A stretch of DNA of 64,000 bases from Archaeoglobus sp. UBA234 (GTDB taxonomy: Archaea; Halobacteriota; Archaeoglobi; Archaeoglobales; Archaeoglobaceae). A program made the translations under genes and the position numbers. The notes beneath the pieces were generated by a model, which was not told the origin of the DNA, searched no databases, and saw nothing but the letters and a program-made list of their open reading frames with translations. The stretch lies in contig DACH01000005.1 in assembly GCA_002494625.1 (NCBI GenBank), forward strand, positions 1-64,000, written 5' to 3'. Below, in pieces: positions 18,516-26,951 of the stretch; the first letter of the stretch is position 1, and every line of letters starts with the position of its first letter.

Positions 18516-19676
18516 TTATTCTCTCACCTTCATCTCCCCATCCTTCGGCAGGATCATCGCAAACATCAAGGCAACGAGAACAATTGCAGTCAAAAAAGCA
18601 AGATAAACCCTTGCATTGGAGATAAAGCTTGTTGCAGCGAGCATTAAGGCAACAGAAATCGCTCTGCTAATCAGCCCAACGAAACCGGTAGCACTGCCAT
18701 GAACCTCTTTTTCGTGAAACTTCCCTATCCAGTCCATTATTATGGGATATGCGGGGAGCATCAAGAATCCACTAACTGCAAGGAAAGCGAAGAGCATAAG
18801 CTCATTAACAGTCAGCGCAAGGATTGCGAACAGAACTGTAATGATCGGTATGACTGTCCGCAGATAACGAGTTCTCAAATTCTTCCTCGATATTCTGTCG
18901 GGGATGATAACAACACCTGCCAGTCCGGCAATTATCGCAAGAGCTACCGCATCTCCGGCAATACTCTCGAGCCCCTCTGACTTCAAAGCTGGCTGCAGCC
19001 ATGTTGCAAGATTGTCGAAAGCTGCAACTCCAAGTCCAAGAATTATGCCAATAATCCACAGATCCCTCCTTCCAATCACCCCTCTCAGATTCAGGCTTCT
19101 CTTCTCTGCTGTTCTCTCTTCAATTGCCGGAATTCCAGCTAAGAAGAGCAGCAGACCCAGAACTGAAATGATGGCTGGTGGAAGAGCCACGAATAGTATT
19201 CCTCCTGAGCTATACAGTTCGAATCCAGAAAAGAGAGCAAAGACCGTTCCGAGATACATTGAAAGACTCAGTATTGAAACAAGCAAAGCTCTCCTCTCCT
19301 CATAGACTCTCGAGGCAAACGGAACAAAAGCGTTTAACAGAAAAGGCTGTCCAAAAGCTCCGGAGAGCTGGCACACAAGAAGCCACCAGTATGAGGATAG
19401 ATTTACAAGCCTTCCAACACTGGCAATGAAGGTGAACAGCACTCCCAGACCAAGCCAGAGTTTGAACTTTTTATCCAAGAGAATGCCTGATGGCAGCGTT
19501 AGGATGAGAAAGAAAATAGGATAGGTTACAGCAAGAAATCCGATAAGCTCGACTGAAACGCCCAGTTCCTCGGCAGTGTATGTTACAATTGGTGAGAAGG
19601 TGACCCATATTGCCTGAGAAGCGAAAACGATAAGGACTAAGCCCGCTGTCAGAATCAGCCCCCTCACCTGTACCAC
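18516..19676 (-). CDS. major facilitator superfamily transporter
   Basis: A 386-residue protein with twelve predicted membrane helices in two halves and no long loops. The loop after helix 2 (SGILLDKKFKLWLGLG) fits the MFS motif GxxxDRxGRR in degenerate form. It is co-transcribed with the PLP-dependent decarboxylase upstream; the two genes overlap by about 13 bases. GTG 19667, which overlaps the decarboxylase stop and follows GGGTGG, is as likely a start as GTG 19676. The pairing suggests transport of the decarboxylase substrate or product, perhaps an amino acid/amine exchanger, but MFS proteins are too varied to name the cargo. Confidence 0.87.
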   Translation of the reverse strand: MVQVRGLILTAGLVLIVFASQAIWVTFSPIVTYTAEELGVSVELIGFLAVTYPIFFLILTLPSGILLDKKFKLWLGLGVLFTFIASVGRLVNLSSYWWLLVCQLSGAFGQPFLLNAFVPFASRVYEERRALLVSILSLSMYLGTVFALFSGFELYSSGGILFVALPPAIISVLGLLLFLAGIPAIEERTAEKRSLNLRGVIGRRDLWIIGIILGLGVAAFDNLATWLQPALKSEGLESIAGDAVALAIIAGLAGVVIIPDRISRKNLRTRYLRTVIPIITVLFAILALTVNELMLFAFLAVSGFLMLPAYPIIMDWIGKFHEKEVHGSATGFVGLISRAISVALMLAATSFISNARVYLAFLTAIVLVALMFAMILPKDGEMKVRE

Positions 19677-21025
19677 CCAATGACTATCTCTTTGACAATT
19701 TCACTCGCGACCTCTTCTGGCAGGCTATCGAGCAGAATTGGAACGATGCTTGAATCAATCTTCCCCTCCTCAAAGTCCCTCAGAATTTCAGTAAAGCTAC
19801 CTTTCTGTACCATTTCAATCAAACCATCAAGGTTTACTGATGCTCGCTCGTTAACAGCCTTTGAAGCATCCTGAAGGAATTCTTCAGCGACATCGTCATG
19901 TACTGGAGAGAGTGTAAGGTGAATGTTTGGTGGGATATTAAACTCCTTAAGACCCTTCTGCAAATGGAAATGCCACCCTCTCCCTCTCATTGCAGAAACA
20001 AAACTTAGTAGGTCTGTATTCTTGCTGTACATTGTTATGACGCTCGATTCTACTGGTGCGATGGACTCGAAGCCAAGCTTCTTCAGACCCCCATAGATCT
20101 TCTGTCTCGCGGAAAGAACCTTTTTTGCCAGACTCAGATAGCCCTCTTCCCCGAGGTATTTGATCACCGTATAGGCTGATGCAAGGGGTCCAACTGATCT
20201 TGAGGATAACACAGCAGCATTAACGAATATGTATCCGGGTGATGAGACATCCACATACATCGAGTGCTTCTTGAGTTCAGGATCTCTGAAGAGGATAATG
20301 GATGCTCCTTTGGGCGTATAGCCATATTTGTGGGCATCCATTGATATGGATGTGACCCCGTCGATTCTGAAATCGAATGGAGCAACTTTCTCTCCAGCTT
20401 TTTCAAAGAAAGGTAGGATGAACCCTCCAAGACAGGCATCGACATGCAGTAAAACTTTTTTGTCCTGTGCAATCTCTGCCACCTCTTTCACAGGATCAAC
20501 GGTTCCATAGGACCAGTTTGGTGCCGATAATGCGATAAGTGCAGTTTTATCATTGATTGCCTCTTTTAAAGCCTCCACATCAGCCTTTTTATCTTCTGTT
20601 ATTCCTGTTCTTCTGACCTTCACACCAAGATAGTGGGCAGCCTTGTAGAAAGATGGATGGATTGTTACAGGAACAATCATTTCTGGCACTCCATCACTGC
20701 CGAACTTTGCTTTGTAGTAGTCCCTTGCAGATTTTACAGATAGGAAAATACTCTCAGTCCCTCCGAATGTGAAAGTTCCGGTAACATTCTCGTCAGCGTT
20801 AACGAGTTTCTTGCAAAAAGCAACGACCTCTCTTTCGAAATGTATGGCACTCCTGAAAACGGTAAAGTCCAAGATATTTTTGTCATAAAATTTCAGCAGA
20901 GCCTCCTTAGCAATCTTTTTTAGCTCTTCATCTCCAGTCTCGTAAAAATATGCAAATAATCTGCCGGAGTAGGGGTTTAAGTCCTCTTTCTCTATTTCTT
21001 CGAGATGCTTGGAGAGGTGTGTCAT
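19664..21025 (-). CDS. PLP-dependent decarboxylase/lyase (group II, tyrosine decarboxylase or sphingosine-phosphate-lyase-like)
   Basis: A fold-type I PLP enzyme of 453 residues. The cofactor lysine is in SMDAHKYGYTPKG (about residue 233), the PLP-stacking region is in TFTFGGTESIFLSVKSARD, and the conserved Asp is in LLHVDACLGGFILPF. Homologues include archaeal MfnA (tyrosine/aspartate decarboxylase) and sphingosine-1-phosphate lyase. MfnA-type enzymes are usually shorter (about 370-390 residues), and here about 60 extra C-terminal residues (LPEEVASEIVKEIVIGWYR) are present. ATG 21025 is preferred to the upstream frame start because TTTTATATC lies 25 bases before it. The substrate is undetermined. 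Confidence 0.85.
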   Translation of the reverse strand: MTHLSKHLEEIEKEDLNPYSGRLFAYFYETGDEELKKIAKEALLKFYDKNILDFTVFRSAIHFEREVVAFCKKLVNADENVTGTFTFGGTESIFLSVKSARDYYKAKFGSDGVPEMIVPVTIHPSFYKAAHYLGVKVRRTGITEDKKADVEALKEAINDKTALIALSAPNWSYGTVDPVKEVAEIAQDKKVLLHVDACLGGFILPFFEKAGEKVAPFDFRIDGVTSISMDAHKYGYTPKGASIILFRDPELKKHSMYVDVSSPGYIFVNAAVLSSRSVGPLASAYTVIKYLGEEGYLSLAKKVLSARQKIYGGLKKLGFESIAPVESSVITMYSKNTDLLSFVSAMRGRGWHFHLQKGLKEFNIPPNIHLTLSPVHDDVAEEFLQDASKAVNERASVNLDGLIEMVQKGSFTEILRDFEEGKIDSSIVPILLDSLPEEVASEIVKEIVIGWYR

Positions 21026-21097
21026 GGAAAATATTGAACACTTTAAGATATAAAATTTCTTGAAATTTAATAATAAGTGGTCTGTTGATGAACTCAA

Positions 21098-21493
21098 ACC
21101 ATTGATGAATCCATTCTCGTAGTTTATCTCACATCTTCAGTTTATATCTACAATCCTTCGGCATTTGCAATCTTCTCTGATGAAAAGTGAGATAGCGATA
21201 TGAATCCTTAACAGCTTCTTAAGTATAAATCGTATAAATCTGGAGAGTATGTTTTAAAAACGACTTTGGTATCATCAGCCATCACATTTATCATCACTGG
21301 CTTTTCTGTTTTGTTGGTCAGTGGGGAATATTGGTCCGTAGGGAAATACAAAATAACTCAAACTCCGGGTTTACTGAGCGGGTTTATAAAGTTACTTGAC
21401 TTACTGAACCACTGGATTATTAAGCCAAGCTATTTAACCAACCAAAAAAATATTTATTCAGTGTTTGACTATCTGACTGCTAACTTATAATAT
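21098..21493. other. 396-base intergenic stretch upstream of tRNA-His
   Basis: No convincing gene is seen. A TTG-started plus-strand frame (21266-21490) reads VSSAITFIITGFSVLLVSGE at its start but becomes unlike protein later and ends in the tRNA promoter. Two TGATGA sequences (near 21107 and 21178) recall C boxes of C/D guide RNAs, but no properly spaced D boxes follow. AT-rich boxes near 21428-21436 and 21444-21453 may be the promoter of the tRNA. Confidence 0.3.
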
Positions 21494-21566
21494 GGCCCGG
21501 GTAGGGTAGCGGTCATCCTCTGGGACTGTGGATCCCAGGAGCCGGGTTCGAGTCCCGGTCCGGGCC
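21494..21566 (+). tRNA. tRNA-His (anticodon GTG)
   Basis: The cloverleaf has acceptor stem GCCCGGG/TCCGGGC, anticodon stem TGGGA/TCCCA with loop CTGTGGA (anticodon GTG), and T arm CCGGG TTCGAGT CCCGG. The extra 5' G at position -1 is encoded (21494) and faces C73 (21566), the identity pair of tRNA-His. CCA is not encoded. A run of TTT follows at 21568. Confidence 0.96.
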
Positions 21567-21640
21567 CTTTCTATTCTGTCCGAGCCCTGTTATTTTCACA
21601 ACACCCTCAATTTTAAGGGTTTTATTCTGGAGATTAATTT

Positions 21641-21837
21641 GTGCCCTCAATTGAACTGCATGATGCAGAGAGAAAGTTTGAACGACAGCTAATCCTTTTC
21701 GTAAGATTCTCCAAAAGGCTCAAAAGCATACATTTTAACAAACTTTGACAAGTTCGCTCTGCAAAAAGCTTGAGGAGATTGAGAGATATTCTGAATGGTT
21801 GGGAAGATTAATATACTTGTCCCCCAAACATTCTATT
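21641..21837 (+). pseudogene. frameshifted remnant upstream of the first toxin-antitoxin pair
   Basis: A GTG-started frame (21641-21748) gives MPSIELHDAERKFERQLILF and continues VRFSKRLKSIHFNKL before a TGA. The neighbouring frame continues at once with LCKKLEEIERYSEWLGRLIY up to the start of the AbrB-like gene. The KLEEIERYSEW stretch resembles the end of the VapC protein encoded just downstream (KLEKIEKYSEA). This may be the tail of an older, decayed toxin gene in a toxin-antitoxin hotspot next to the tRNA. The family call is tentative. Confidence 0.35.
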
Positions 21838-22068
21838 ATGTGGGCAAAAGTTGATGCTAGGGGGAGACTGTATATCCCAAGGTCATTAAGGAGTAAAATT
21901 AGCAAAGAAGTGTACCTCGTAGAAGTTAAAGACGGAATATTGGTCATACCAAAACCTGAGGATCCGATAAAAGAGCTTGAAGAAATTGGTAGGGCAATTC
22001 CTCCTGATAAACCAGTGGATGAGATTAAGAAAGATATACTTAAACAAGCTATGGAGGAGCTTGAATGA
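21838..22068 (+). CDS. AbrB/SpoVT-like antitoxin (VapB-type)
   Basis: From ATG 21838 the product is 76 residues long. The N-terminal half is a swapped-hairpin AbrB domain (WAKVDARGRLYIPRSLR, then VYLVEVKDGILVIPKP), which binds DNA as a dimer. The C-terminal half (DPIKELEEIGRAIPPDKP...) is the part expected to wrap around the toxin. A longer frame begins at 21745, but TTAATATACT lies about 25 bases before 21838, so a leaderless start there is favoured and the extra residues look like a gene remnant. Its stop overlaps the toxin start as ATGA. Confidence 0.85.
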   Translation: MWAKVDARGRLYIPRSLRSKISKEVYLVEVKDGILVIPKPEDPIKELEEIGRAIPPDKPVDEIKKDILKQAMEELE

Positions 22069-22445
22069 TCTATGCCGACACGGATTTTTTCATCGCTTTG
22101 CTCAAACCAACTGATTGGTTGAAGGATAAAGCCAAAAAAGCACTTGAGAGATATAAGGGGCAAATAACCACTTCCGAAGTTACATTTATCGAGCTTGCAC
22201 TTCTGGCTAAAAGATACAACCTCGATCCAGTTAAGATCACAGCAAGCGTTATGGCAATATGTGAGATTGAAGATGATGCATTCCTCAAAGCAGCTATTTA
22301 CATAAGAGATTATGGAGTTGGAGTGTTCGACGCATTCCATGCAGTTCATTGTAAAGGCAAAATCATTAGCTCTGACCGTGTTTTTGATAGAATTGGGGTA
22401 GATAGAGTTAAACTTGAGAAGATCGAAAAGTATTCCGAAGCATAA
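22065..22445 (+). CDS. PIN-domain ribonuclease toxin (VapC family)
   Basis: A 126-residue PIN domain. The metal-binding acidic residues are visible: Asp5/Asp7 in MIYADTDFF, a Glu in SEVTFIELAL (about 43-45), Asp in GVFDAFHAV (about 94) and Asp in SSDRVFD (about 113). VapC toxins cleave tRNA or rRNA and are silenced by the paired antitoxin. The four-base ATGA overlap with the AbrB-like gene shows translational coupling of toxin to antitoxin. The length is typical. Confidence 0.88.
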   Translation: MIYADTDFFIALLKPTDWLKDKAKKALERYKGQITTSEVTFIELALLAKRYNLDPVKITASVMAICEIEDDAFLKAAIYIRDYGVGVFDAFHAVHCKGKIISSDRVFDRIGVDRVKLEKIEKYSEA

Positions 22446-22477
22446 GTAATATATACATCTTAATCCGTATACAGAAT

Positions 22478-22699
22478 ATGTCAACAACTGTTTATAGTAT
22501 ACGAATTCCAAGGGAGATTCGTGACGCAATGGAGAAGACGAAAGACATTGATTGGCAAGAGGAGATTCGAAAAATGATAATAGATAGAGTTCGCCAGGAA
22601 ACCAAAAGAAGGTTGCTGGAAGAGGCGAGAGAGTTGAGAAATAAGATGAAAAGCTCTAATATCTCTGAGATGATACGGGAGGATAGGGATGCCCGATAA
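22478..22699 (+). CDS. VapB-type ribbon-helix-helix antitoxin
   Basis: A 73-residue basic protein. The start STTVYSIRIPREIRDAMEKT fits a ribbon-helix-helix DNA-binding domain, and the second half is a charged helix (ETKRRLLEEARELRNKMKSS) that should bind the toxin. AATATATAC at about 22448-22457 lies some 25 bases before the ATG, so the pair has its own leaderless promoter. The last 11 bases overlap the following PIN gene. Confidence 0.83.
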   Translation: MSTTVYSIRIPREIRDAMEKTKDIDWQEEIRKMIIDRVRQETKRRLLEEARELRNKMKSSNISEMIREDRDAR

Positions 22700-23114
22700 A
22701 ATCGTTCTCGATTCCAGTGTTATTGCAGCCATCTTCCTTAGGGAGGATGGTGTTAGCGAGGTTGCCGAAAAGATCGTTGAGGAATACAACTCCTATTATA
22801 CACTCGACCTCTCCATTGCTGAAATAACAAATGTTGCTTGGAAGAAAGTCATGTTCGAGAAAGAACCTATTGAAATCGTTAAGGATGGATTGAGGATGTG
22901 TATTGAGTTCATAACCTCTGTTTGTGAAGTAGTTAATTCCGCTGAGCTTTATGATGCAGCCTTTAAAATTGCCATTGAAAAGAATATCAGTGCCTATGAT
23001 TCTCTTTTTGCTGCTCTCTCAATTAAATACAATGCTCCACTTGCCACAGCAGATAAAAAGCTGCTCGAGAAAGTTGATAATGGAGTTCTTGTAAGACAAA
23101 AACAAAGAGTATAG
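22689..23114 (+). CDS. PIN-domain ribonuclease toxin (VapC family), second copy
   Basis: A 141-residue PIN protein with the acidic set Asp8 (IVLDSSVIAAIF), Glu in LSIAEITNVAW (about 45), Asp in SAYDSLFAALS (about 104) and Asp in LATADKKLLEK (about 122). It overlaps the ribbon-helix-helix antitoxin gene. It is clearly different in sequence from the PIN protein at 22065, and the two antitoxins belong to different fold families, so these are two independent modules and not a duplication. The following 210 bases hold only a 20-codon fragment (23246-23308) after a GGGGAGAT. Confidence 0.88.
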   Translation: MPDKIVLDSSVIAAIFLREDGVSEVAEKIVEEYNSYYTLDLSIAEITNVAWKKVMFEKEPIEIVKDGLRMCIEFITSVCEVVNSAELYDAAFKIAIEKNISAYDSLFAALSIKYNAPLATADKKLLEKVDNGVLVRQKQRV

Positions 23115-23324
23115 AGGTCTGCCAATTTCAAAATCCAACACAAATGCCAGTCTTGTATTATCGCGGTGTCTTTGATTTCAATCTGAGCTTACTTGGTTTT
23201 TGATAGCATTAGTACATAAAAAGATCGTTGAGGGGAGATAACCAAATGGATTTGGACCCAAGCTTTGAGATTTTTGCTGTTTACTATCAAGTTCAGGACT
23301 GCTGTTGAGAGAGAAAATAAACTC

Positions 23325-24191
23325 TCACTGGAAAAAGTACTGGAAAATATATCTGCCGGATAGAATAATTATTAGAAAGCCAAGTATCAGTCTAATCTTT
23401 ATTTCTGGAACATATTTCTGAAACTTTGCTCCTGTGTAAATTCCTGCAAGACCTCCTACGCCCAGCAGTCCCCCGATCGTTATATCCGGGGGAAAGCCGA
23501 GTGATGTGAAGCTGAGTATGCCAATCAGAGATGCAAAAAAAGTTCCAAGAAGGTTTGCTCCGGCAATCGTGTGGACAGGCAGGCGAAAGAAAGTAATGAG
23601 AAGTGGAGACATCAAAATTCCGCCACCAACACCATATGCACCACCCACAATCCCTATGAGCATCGCCGTAAGAAAGACTGGAAAGGGTGAAAAGGAATAT
23701 TTCTCTTTCCAGAAATAGAAGATTATTCTACTGAAACTGGTTTTTTCAACTTTGATATCACCCTTCACACCTTTATGAGACTTTATTTTCTCATCAAACT
23801 TTTTCACCTCTTTCTCAGGCCTCAGAGCAGATTTCAGAAGCCTCAAAGCGATATAGAGTAGAACAAATCCTATGAAAAGTTTAAAGGTTTTGGGTTCAAT
23901 CAGGTATGTTACTCTGAAAAGTGACCCGATATAAATTCCGGGAATGTAACCTAGGATTATTATAAAAGATAGTACCCAGAGCATTCTTTTCTCTCTGCTG
24001 AATCTGTATATGCCCCCTGGAATCGCTATAACATTGTAAAGAAAGTTTGTGGCATTTACAGATGGATTGACAAAGCCTAGGACACTCACCTGAAATGGTA
24101 GGAGTAGAAAAGCACCAGAAACTCCTGCCTGAGAGCAGACAAAACCTGTTATGAAGGCTACAAGAGGAATCAAAAGCAGTGAATAATCCAT
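23325..24191 (-). CDS. TauE/SafE family sulfite/organosulfonate exporter-like permease
   Basis: A 288-residue membrane protein with about eight helices in two related halves, each starting with the family's glycine-rich pattern (FITGFVCSQAGVSGAFLLLP; IGIVGGAYGVGGGILMSPLL). A basic cytoplasmic loop (about 118-150, rich in Lys) lies between the halves. Family members export sulfite, sulfoacetate or related anions. In a sulfur-respiring archaeon this would fit, but the neighbours give no direct support. The gap after it (24192-24423) holds a plus-strand open stretch (24221-24406) without a start codon that I do not call as a gene. Confidence 0.88.
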   Translation of the reverse strand: MDYSLLLIPLVAFITGFVCSQAGVSGAFLLLPFQVSVLGFVNPSVNATNFLYNVIAIPGGIYRFSREKRMLWVLSFIIILGYIPGIYIGSLFRVTYLIEPKTFKLFIGFVLLYIALRLLKSALRPEKEVKKFDEKIKSHKGVKGDIKVEKTSFSRIIFYFWKEKYSFSPFPVFLTAMLIGIVGGAYGVGGGILMSPLLITFFRLPVHTIAGANLLGTFFASLIGILSFTSLGFPPDITIGGLLGVGGLAGIYTGAKFQKYVPEIKIRLILGFLIIILSGRYIFQYFFQ

Positions 24192-24423
24192 CTTTACACC
24201 TCTTCCGATCTTTACACTGAGAAATTTATATTTCTTTCCTTTTTATTTTTCCTCTCATCTGGTTCCTGAACTCATGGTTAGATAATAGTCGGAGTTCAGA
24301 AGATGGATACATGCGGGTGGAGTATGTGAAATTAAAGGACAGAGAACCCTTTATTATGGCTCACAGGTTATTTAGTATTCTCCATCAGTAAAACAAAAAT
24401 TGAAAAAATCAGTTACTGATTAG

Positions 24424-25578
24424 TCACTCTTCTCCATAGACTGAGTAATAGATCAGCTCAACTATGTCCTTAACAGCAACTCTGTCATCTACCTTTTCGG
24501 TTTTCACACCATCTTCAAGCATCAGCATACAGAACGGACATGCAACAGCCATGATTTCTGCTCCACACTCTGCAGCCTCTATTGCTCTCACTCTTGCAGG
24601 CTGTATTTCTCCGGGGAAGTCTCCCACTATATTGCCTGCACCTCCACCACAGCATAGCGATAACTCCCTGTTGCTCTTCATCTCAACCAGTTCAATGCCC
24701 GGGATCGACATCAGAATTTCTCTCGGGAGGTCGTAGATCCCGTTGTATCTTCCAAGGAAACATGAATCATGGTATGTGACTTTCTTGTTTATCTCGTGTT
24801 TCAGTTCAATTTTTCCAGCCTTTATCGCGTCGTAGAGAATTTCAAGAAAGAGTTTCACATCATAGCCTTCGTATTCGTTTTTGAATGTGTTGAAGCAGTG
24901 TGGTGAGTGGGTGAAAAGCCTTTCAACACCGTACTTATCAAAAGTCCTGACATTTTCATCCATCAAAAGCTCAAAAAGCCCCTCTTCTCCAGCTCTTCTG
25001 ACATCATTGCCGCAGCATCCCTCTTCTCTGCCCAGTATGGCGTAGTTTATGCCGATGTCATTCAGAAGTCTCACGAGTTTCTTTGAAATCTCAATGTTCC
25101 TGTTATCAAAGCTGTGTGCACATCCCACAAACCACAGCCATTCAAACTCGGGGTTATCTTTCACTTTTGGAACATCCCCATCGGCCTTCTTTAGCCAGTC
25201 TTCCCTTTTGAATTTCCCGAGTCCCCATGGATTCTTCTGTTTGTGAACATTTGAGAGGAAATCCCTGATATATGGTGGTGTTTTACCACTCTCTACAGCC
25301 AGTCTCTTCAGAGCTAGCATCACATCACTAGGATAAGCTTCTCTTGGACAGAGTTCGGTACAGAGTCTGCACTGGAGACAAAGCCACGCCTCTGGAGCAT
25401 CTTCAAGTCTCTCTTCTATTCCAAGCTGAGAATAAAGAACGAATCTCCTCGGTAAATTCTCATCTGTTGTAGAGACAGGGCAAATTCCTGTACAGTTGCC
25501 ACACTGGTAGCATTTAACAGCATTCTCAGCTCCGAATTCTTTCATAATCTCAAAATACTCTGGGTTTATCCTTGCCAT
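24424..25578 (-). CDS. HdrD-like iron-sulfur (CCG-domain) protein
   Basis: The 384-residue protein joins an HdrC-like ferredoxin part to two CCG domains. Cluster motifs are C23-C26-C29-C33 (CYQCGNCTGICP) and C67-C70-C73-C77 (CLQCRLCTELCP). The CCG regions are CAH...EEGCCGND and HDSCF...LCCGGGAGN, the cysteine pattern that binds the non-cubane catalytic cluster in heterodisulfide reductase HdrB/HdrD. No HdrA or membrane cytochrome is nearby, so the partner is unknown; related proteins include subunits of lactate or glycolate oxidase and DsrK-like complexes. ATG 25578 follows GGGGGTGG and is preferred to the upstream in-frame start at 25623. Confidence 0.87.
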   Translation of the reverse strand: MARINPEYFEIMKEFGAENAVKCYQCGNCTGICPVSTTDENLPRRFVLYSQLGIEERLEDAPEAWLCLQCRLCTELCPREAYPSDVMLALKRLAVESGKTPPYIRDFLSNVHKQKNPWGLGKFKREDWLKKADGDVPKVKDNPEFEWLWFVGCAHSFDNRNIEISKKLVRLLNDIGINYAILGREEGCCGNDVRRAGEEGLFELLMDENVRTFDKYGVERLFTHSPHCFNTFKNEYEGYDVKLFLEILYDAIKAGKIELKHEINKKVTYHDSCFLGRYNGIYDLPREILMSIPGIELVEMKSNRELSLCCGGGAGNIVGDFPGEIQPARVRAIEAAECGAEIMAVACPFCMLMLEDGVKTEKVDDRVAVKDIVELIYYSVYGEE

Positions 25579-25740
25579 TATCCACCCCCGGAAATATTTA
25601 TCAGCCTGATTCTGGCTTTGCAACCTGACAGTGAAGCTTCCTTTAACAGTAAAAAAACTTTACTGATTTCCTGAACTGACGAACCACTCTTTTGTAAAGG
25701 ATTAATCATTATTTTAATACCGGATAGATTAATTTTCCCG

Positions 25741-26832
25741 TTAGAAATGGCTCATAACCTCGTCTATAAGCTGATATGAGGACTTTATTTTGGTAAAATC
25801 TCCGAAGTATGTGAGGTTCCAGATCACAATGTGCTCAACTCCTGCTTTTTCATAGTCATCAAAGATCTGGATGATATCTTCGGGTGTACCGCTGATATAT
25901 GCAAGTCTTATGATTTCATCTGGAATTTTGTTCACGGCTTCTATGATCTCTTCTTTTGTGTAATTTGTTGGTATGTAGTCGAGAAGTCCGTAAAATTCTC
26001 CGAAGGGATGTTCAAAGCCGTACATTCTGAAATACTCGGAGGGAAGCAGTAACCCATGAACTTTCATCAGAGGCTGGCTGAGAATCTTTTCAACTTCCTT
26101 TCTGTTCTCATCTATTACAAGGCTCACAAAAATGGCTTTTTCAAGTTCAGAAAATTCTCTACCCTCTTTTTTCATCTCTTTCTCGATCACACCAAGTTTT
26201 TCTGAGTAGATTTCCGGAGGCATTGTTGTTGGTAGCCATCCATCCCCGTATTTTGCGGTTATTTTCAGCATTCTATTTCCATGAGCTCCTATCCATATCG
26301 GAATTTTTTCTACAGGTTTCAAGTCAAAAACAGCGTTTTTGTATCTGTAAAATTTACCATCAAAGTTTAAGATCTCTCCGTAGTCAGAATCCAGCATTAT
26401 TCTGATCAGCTCAAGAGCCTCTTCAAGTCTGGATGCGGGCTTGTCAAACTCTATCCCGTATGGGATGATGTTCTCAGCTTCTCCTGCTCCTATTCCTAAG
26501 ATAAATCTCCCCTTTGTCGCATGATTGGCTGTAACAGCCTGTTGAAGAAGAACTGCTGGGTACCTTCTGAAAACCTCTGTAACTCCTGTCCCCAGATATA
26601 TTTTCTGTGTGGAAGTGGAAGCATAGCTTATCGCACAAAAAGCATCATAAAACATGTGACAGGAAGGATATTTCATCGAAAATATGGTCTCTTTCCACAT
26701 ATCGTGGGGATACCACCCCATCAGGTGGTCAGCAAACCAGAGCGAATTGTATCCTTTTTCTTCAAGCCTTCTGGCGGTTTTTGAGATCTCTTCTATTGGA
26801 GGAAAGGTTGGAGCAACTGTCCCGAACTTCAT
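25741..26832 (-). CDS. F420-dependent luciferase-like (LLM class) oxidoreductase
   Basis: A 363-residue TIM-barrel protein of the bacterial luciferase superfamily, F420 branch. Recognisable parts are the N-terminal strand and helix (GTVAPTFPPIEEISKTARRL), YNSLWFADHLMGW, the NHATKGRFILGIGAGEAENI region that contacts the deazaflavin, and IWIGAHGNRMLKITAKYGDG. Relatives are methylene-tetrahydromethanopterin reductase Mer and F420-dependent glucose-6-phosphate or alcohol dehydrogenases. It is longer than Mer (about 330) and the substrate is not clear. It uses the same cofactor as the Fqo complex encoded 5 kb away. Confidence 0.9.
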   Translation of the reverse strand: MKFGTVAPTFPPIEEISKTARRLEEKGYNSLWFADHLMGWYPHDMWKETIFSMKYPSCHMFYDAFCAISYASTSTQKIYLGTGVTEVFRRYPAVLLQQAVTANHATKGRFILGIGAGEAENIIPYGIEFDKPASRLEEALELIRIMLDSDYGEILNFDGKFYRYKNAVFDLKPVEKIPIWIGAHGNRMLKITAKYGDGWLPTTMPPEIYSEKLGVIEKEMKKEGREFSELEKAIFVSLVIDENRKEVEKILSQPLMKVHGLLLPSEYFRMYGFEHPFGEFYGLLDYIPTNYTKEEIIEAVNKIPDEIIRLAYISGTPEDIIQIFDDYEKAGVEHIVIWNLTYFGDFTKIKSSYQLIDEVMSHF

Positions 26833-26951
26833 GAAATCCTGGAATGTGTTTTATTATTTAATCGTTTTGAATTTTAAAAATTAAAACCCCATGATGATAT
26901 TATTTTCGTTAAATTGATAAATTGTTAAAAAAGTGAAATTAATGGATTGAA

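Noticed and set aside
21105..21185. Two TGATGA boxes suggesting a C/D guide RNA
   Set aside because: No CTGA boxes with the usual 10-13 base spacing are found, and the distance of about 70 bases between the boxes lacks internal D'/C' motifs.
21266..21490. 74-codon open frame before tRNA-His
   Set aside because: It needs a TTG start without ribosome binding site, loses protein-like composition in its second half and runs into the tRNA promoter.
23246..23308. 20-codon frame after a GGGGAGAT ribosome-binding-like sequence
   Set aside because: It is too short to judge, and the preceding AAAAGATCGTTGAGG match to the vapC gene at 22764 is probably chance.
24221..24406. Open frame of about 60 codons with a protein-like end (VEYVKLKDREPFIMAHRLFS)
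   Set aside because: No start codon precedes most of it; the only ATG leaves 26 residues. It may be a remnant, but support is too weak to list as a gene.
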